A stretch of DNA of 64,000 bases from the NCBI RefSeq assembly GCF_030063135.1, contig NZ_JASISO010000007.1, forward strand, positions 159,332-223,331, in the 5' to 3' direction. The DNA is from Streptomyces sp. G-G2 (lineage in GTDB: Bacteria > Actinomycetota > Actinomycetes > Streptomycetales > Streptomycetaceae). The notes beneath the pieces were generated by a model that ran no database searches, had not been told where the DNA came from, and worked only from the letters and a program-made list of their open reading frames with translations. Of the stretch, positions 63,937-64,000 are shown in pieces. The stretch's first letter is position 1; the number at the start of each line of letters is the position of its first letter. The translations under genes were made by a program, and so were the position numbers.

Positions 63937-64000
63937 GTGAAGACCGACTTGGACACCCTCGCCACAGCACTCTATGCCCGGATCGACGACGAGTTGAAGG
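63937..64000 (+). CDS. IS982-type transposase, N-terminal fragment (cut by window edge)
   Basis: GTG 63937 opens KTDLDTLATALYARIDDELK before the edge (21 codons). This start matches the N-terminus I recall for IS982-family transposases in Streptomyces (K-T-D-L-D-T-L-x-x-A-L-Y-x-x-I-D-D). The insertion lies only ~50 bp behind the dnaB stop; the outer inverted repeat should lie around 63880-63930 but its boundary cannot be fixed without the other end. Confidence 0.65.
   Translation, partial: MKTDLDTLATALYARIDDELK

Overview
The window is a piece of a Streptomyces (or closely related actinomycete) chromosome around the replication origin. Evidence: very high GC with strong third-position GC bias, many GTG starts, Streptomyces-type genes (long Gln/Pro/Gly-rich DnaA linker, DLW-39 and DUF3566 proteins, FemX, SigM with its anti-sigma factor), and the gene order gyrA-gyrB-dciA-recF-gnd-dnaN-oriC-dnaA | rpmH-rnpA-yidD-yidC-jag-rsmG-parA-parB, which matches the S. 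coelicolor origin region as I recall it. No database search was possible; family names rest on recognised motifs and gene order.

Region 1, positions 1 to about 13.83 kb, is a foreign integrated element cut by the left edge. A 621-residue tyrosine recombinase sits beside the 3' end of an intact tRNA-Ala(TGC) gene. Most of the element is a set of minus-strand operons encoding an ArdC-like protein (partial), a protein with two ParB-type modules, a zinc-ribbon/OB-fold protein, a DUF2786 protein and several unknown proteins. A plus-strand group near the integrase includes an HNH nuclease. Each minus-strand operon starts with the same promoter-plus-leader module (five copies): a TTG(A/C)C(C/G) -35 box, exactly 17 bp, a TTTAAT -10 box, a hairpin at the start of the transcript and a CTCTCACC-plus-Shine-Dalgarno end. 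Two 459-bp direct repeats, each holding a palindrome of about 155 bp, flank an 8.2-kb block. A further 0.65-kb cassette with 47-bp inverted ends carries a small secreted protein. I see no replication or transfer gene inside the window.

Region 2, 13.84-18.45 kb: tRNA-Ala, a helix-turn-helix protein, a Ser/Thr kinase, an exported membrane-anchored protein, DLW-39, tRNA-Ile(GAT) and a DUF3566 membrane protein.

Region 3, 18.45-36.3 kb: the replication and segregation core. On the minus strand are gyrA, gyrB, dciA, recF, gnd, dnaN, oriC (about 20 DnaA boxes) and dnaA. Divergent from dnaA run rpmH, rnpA, yidD, yidC, jag, rsmG, parA and parB. Nine exact 14-bp parS sites lie between 33.9 and 60.6 kb.

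Region 4, 36.3-58.5 kb: acetyltransferase, thioredoxin and thioredoxin reductase, sigM with its anti-sigma factor, a cell-wall block (pseudokinase, MurJ, DUF6049 protein), CCA-adding enzyme, MFS transporter, inositol-phosphate synthase, PadR regulator, class A penicillin-binding protein, membrane glycosyltransferase, alanine-racemase-like protein and FemX.

Region 5, 58.5-64 kb: the rpsF-ssb-rpsR-rplI operon, three clustered parS sites, a MATE transporter, a second DnaA-box cluster in front of dnaB, dnaB itself, and the first 21 codons of an IS982-type transposase just after dnaB.
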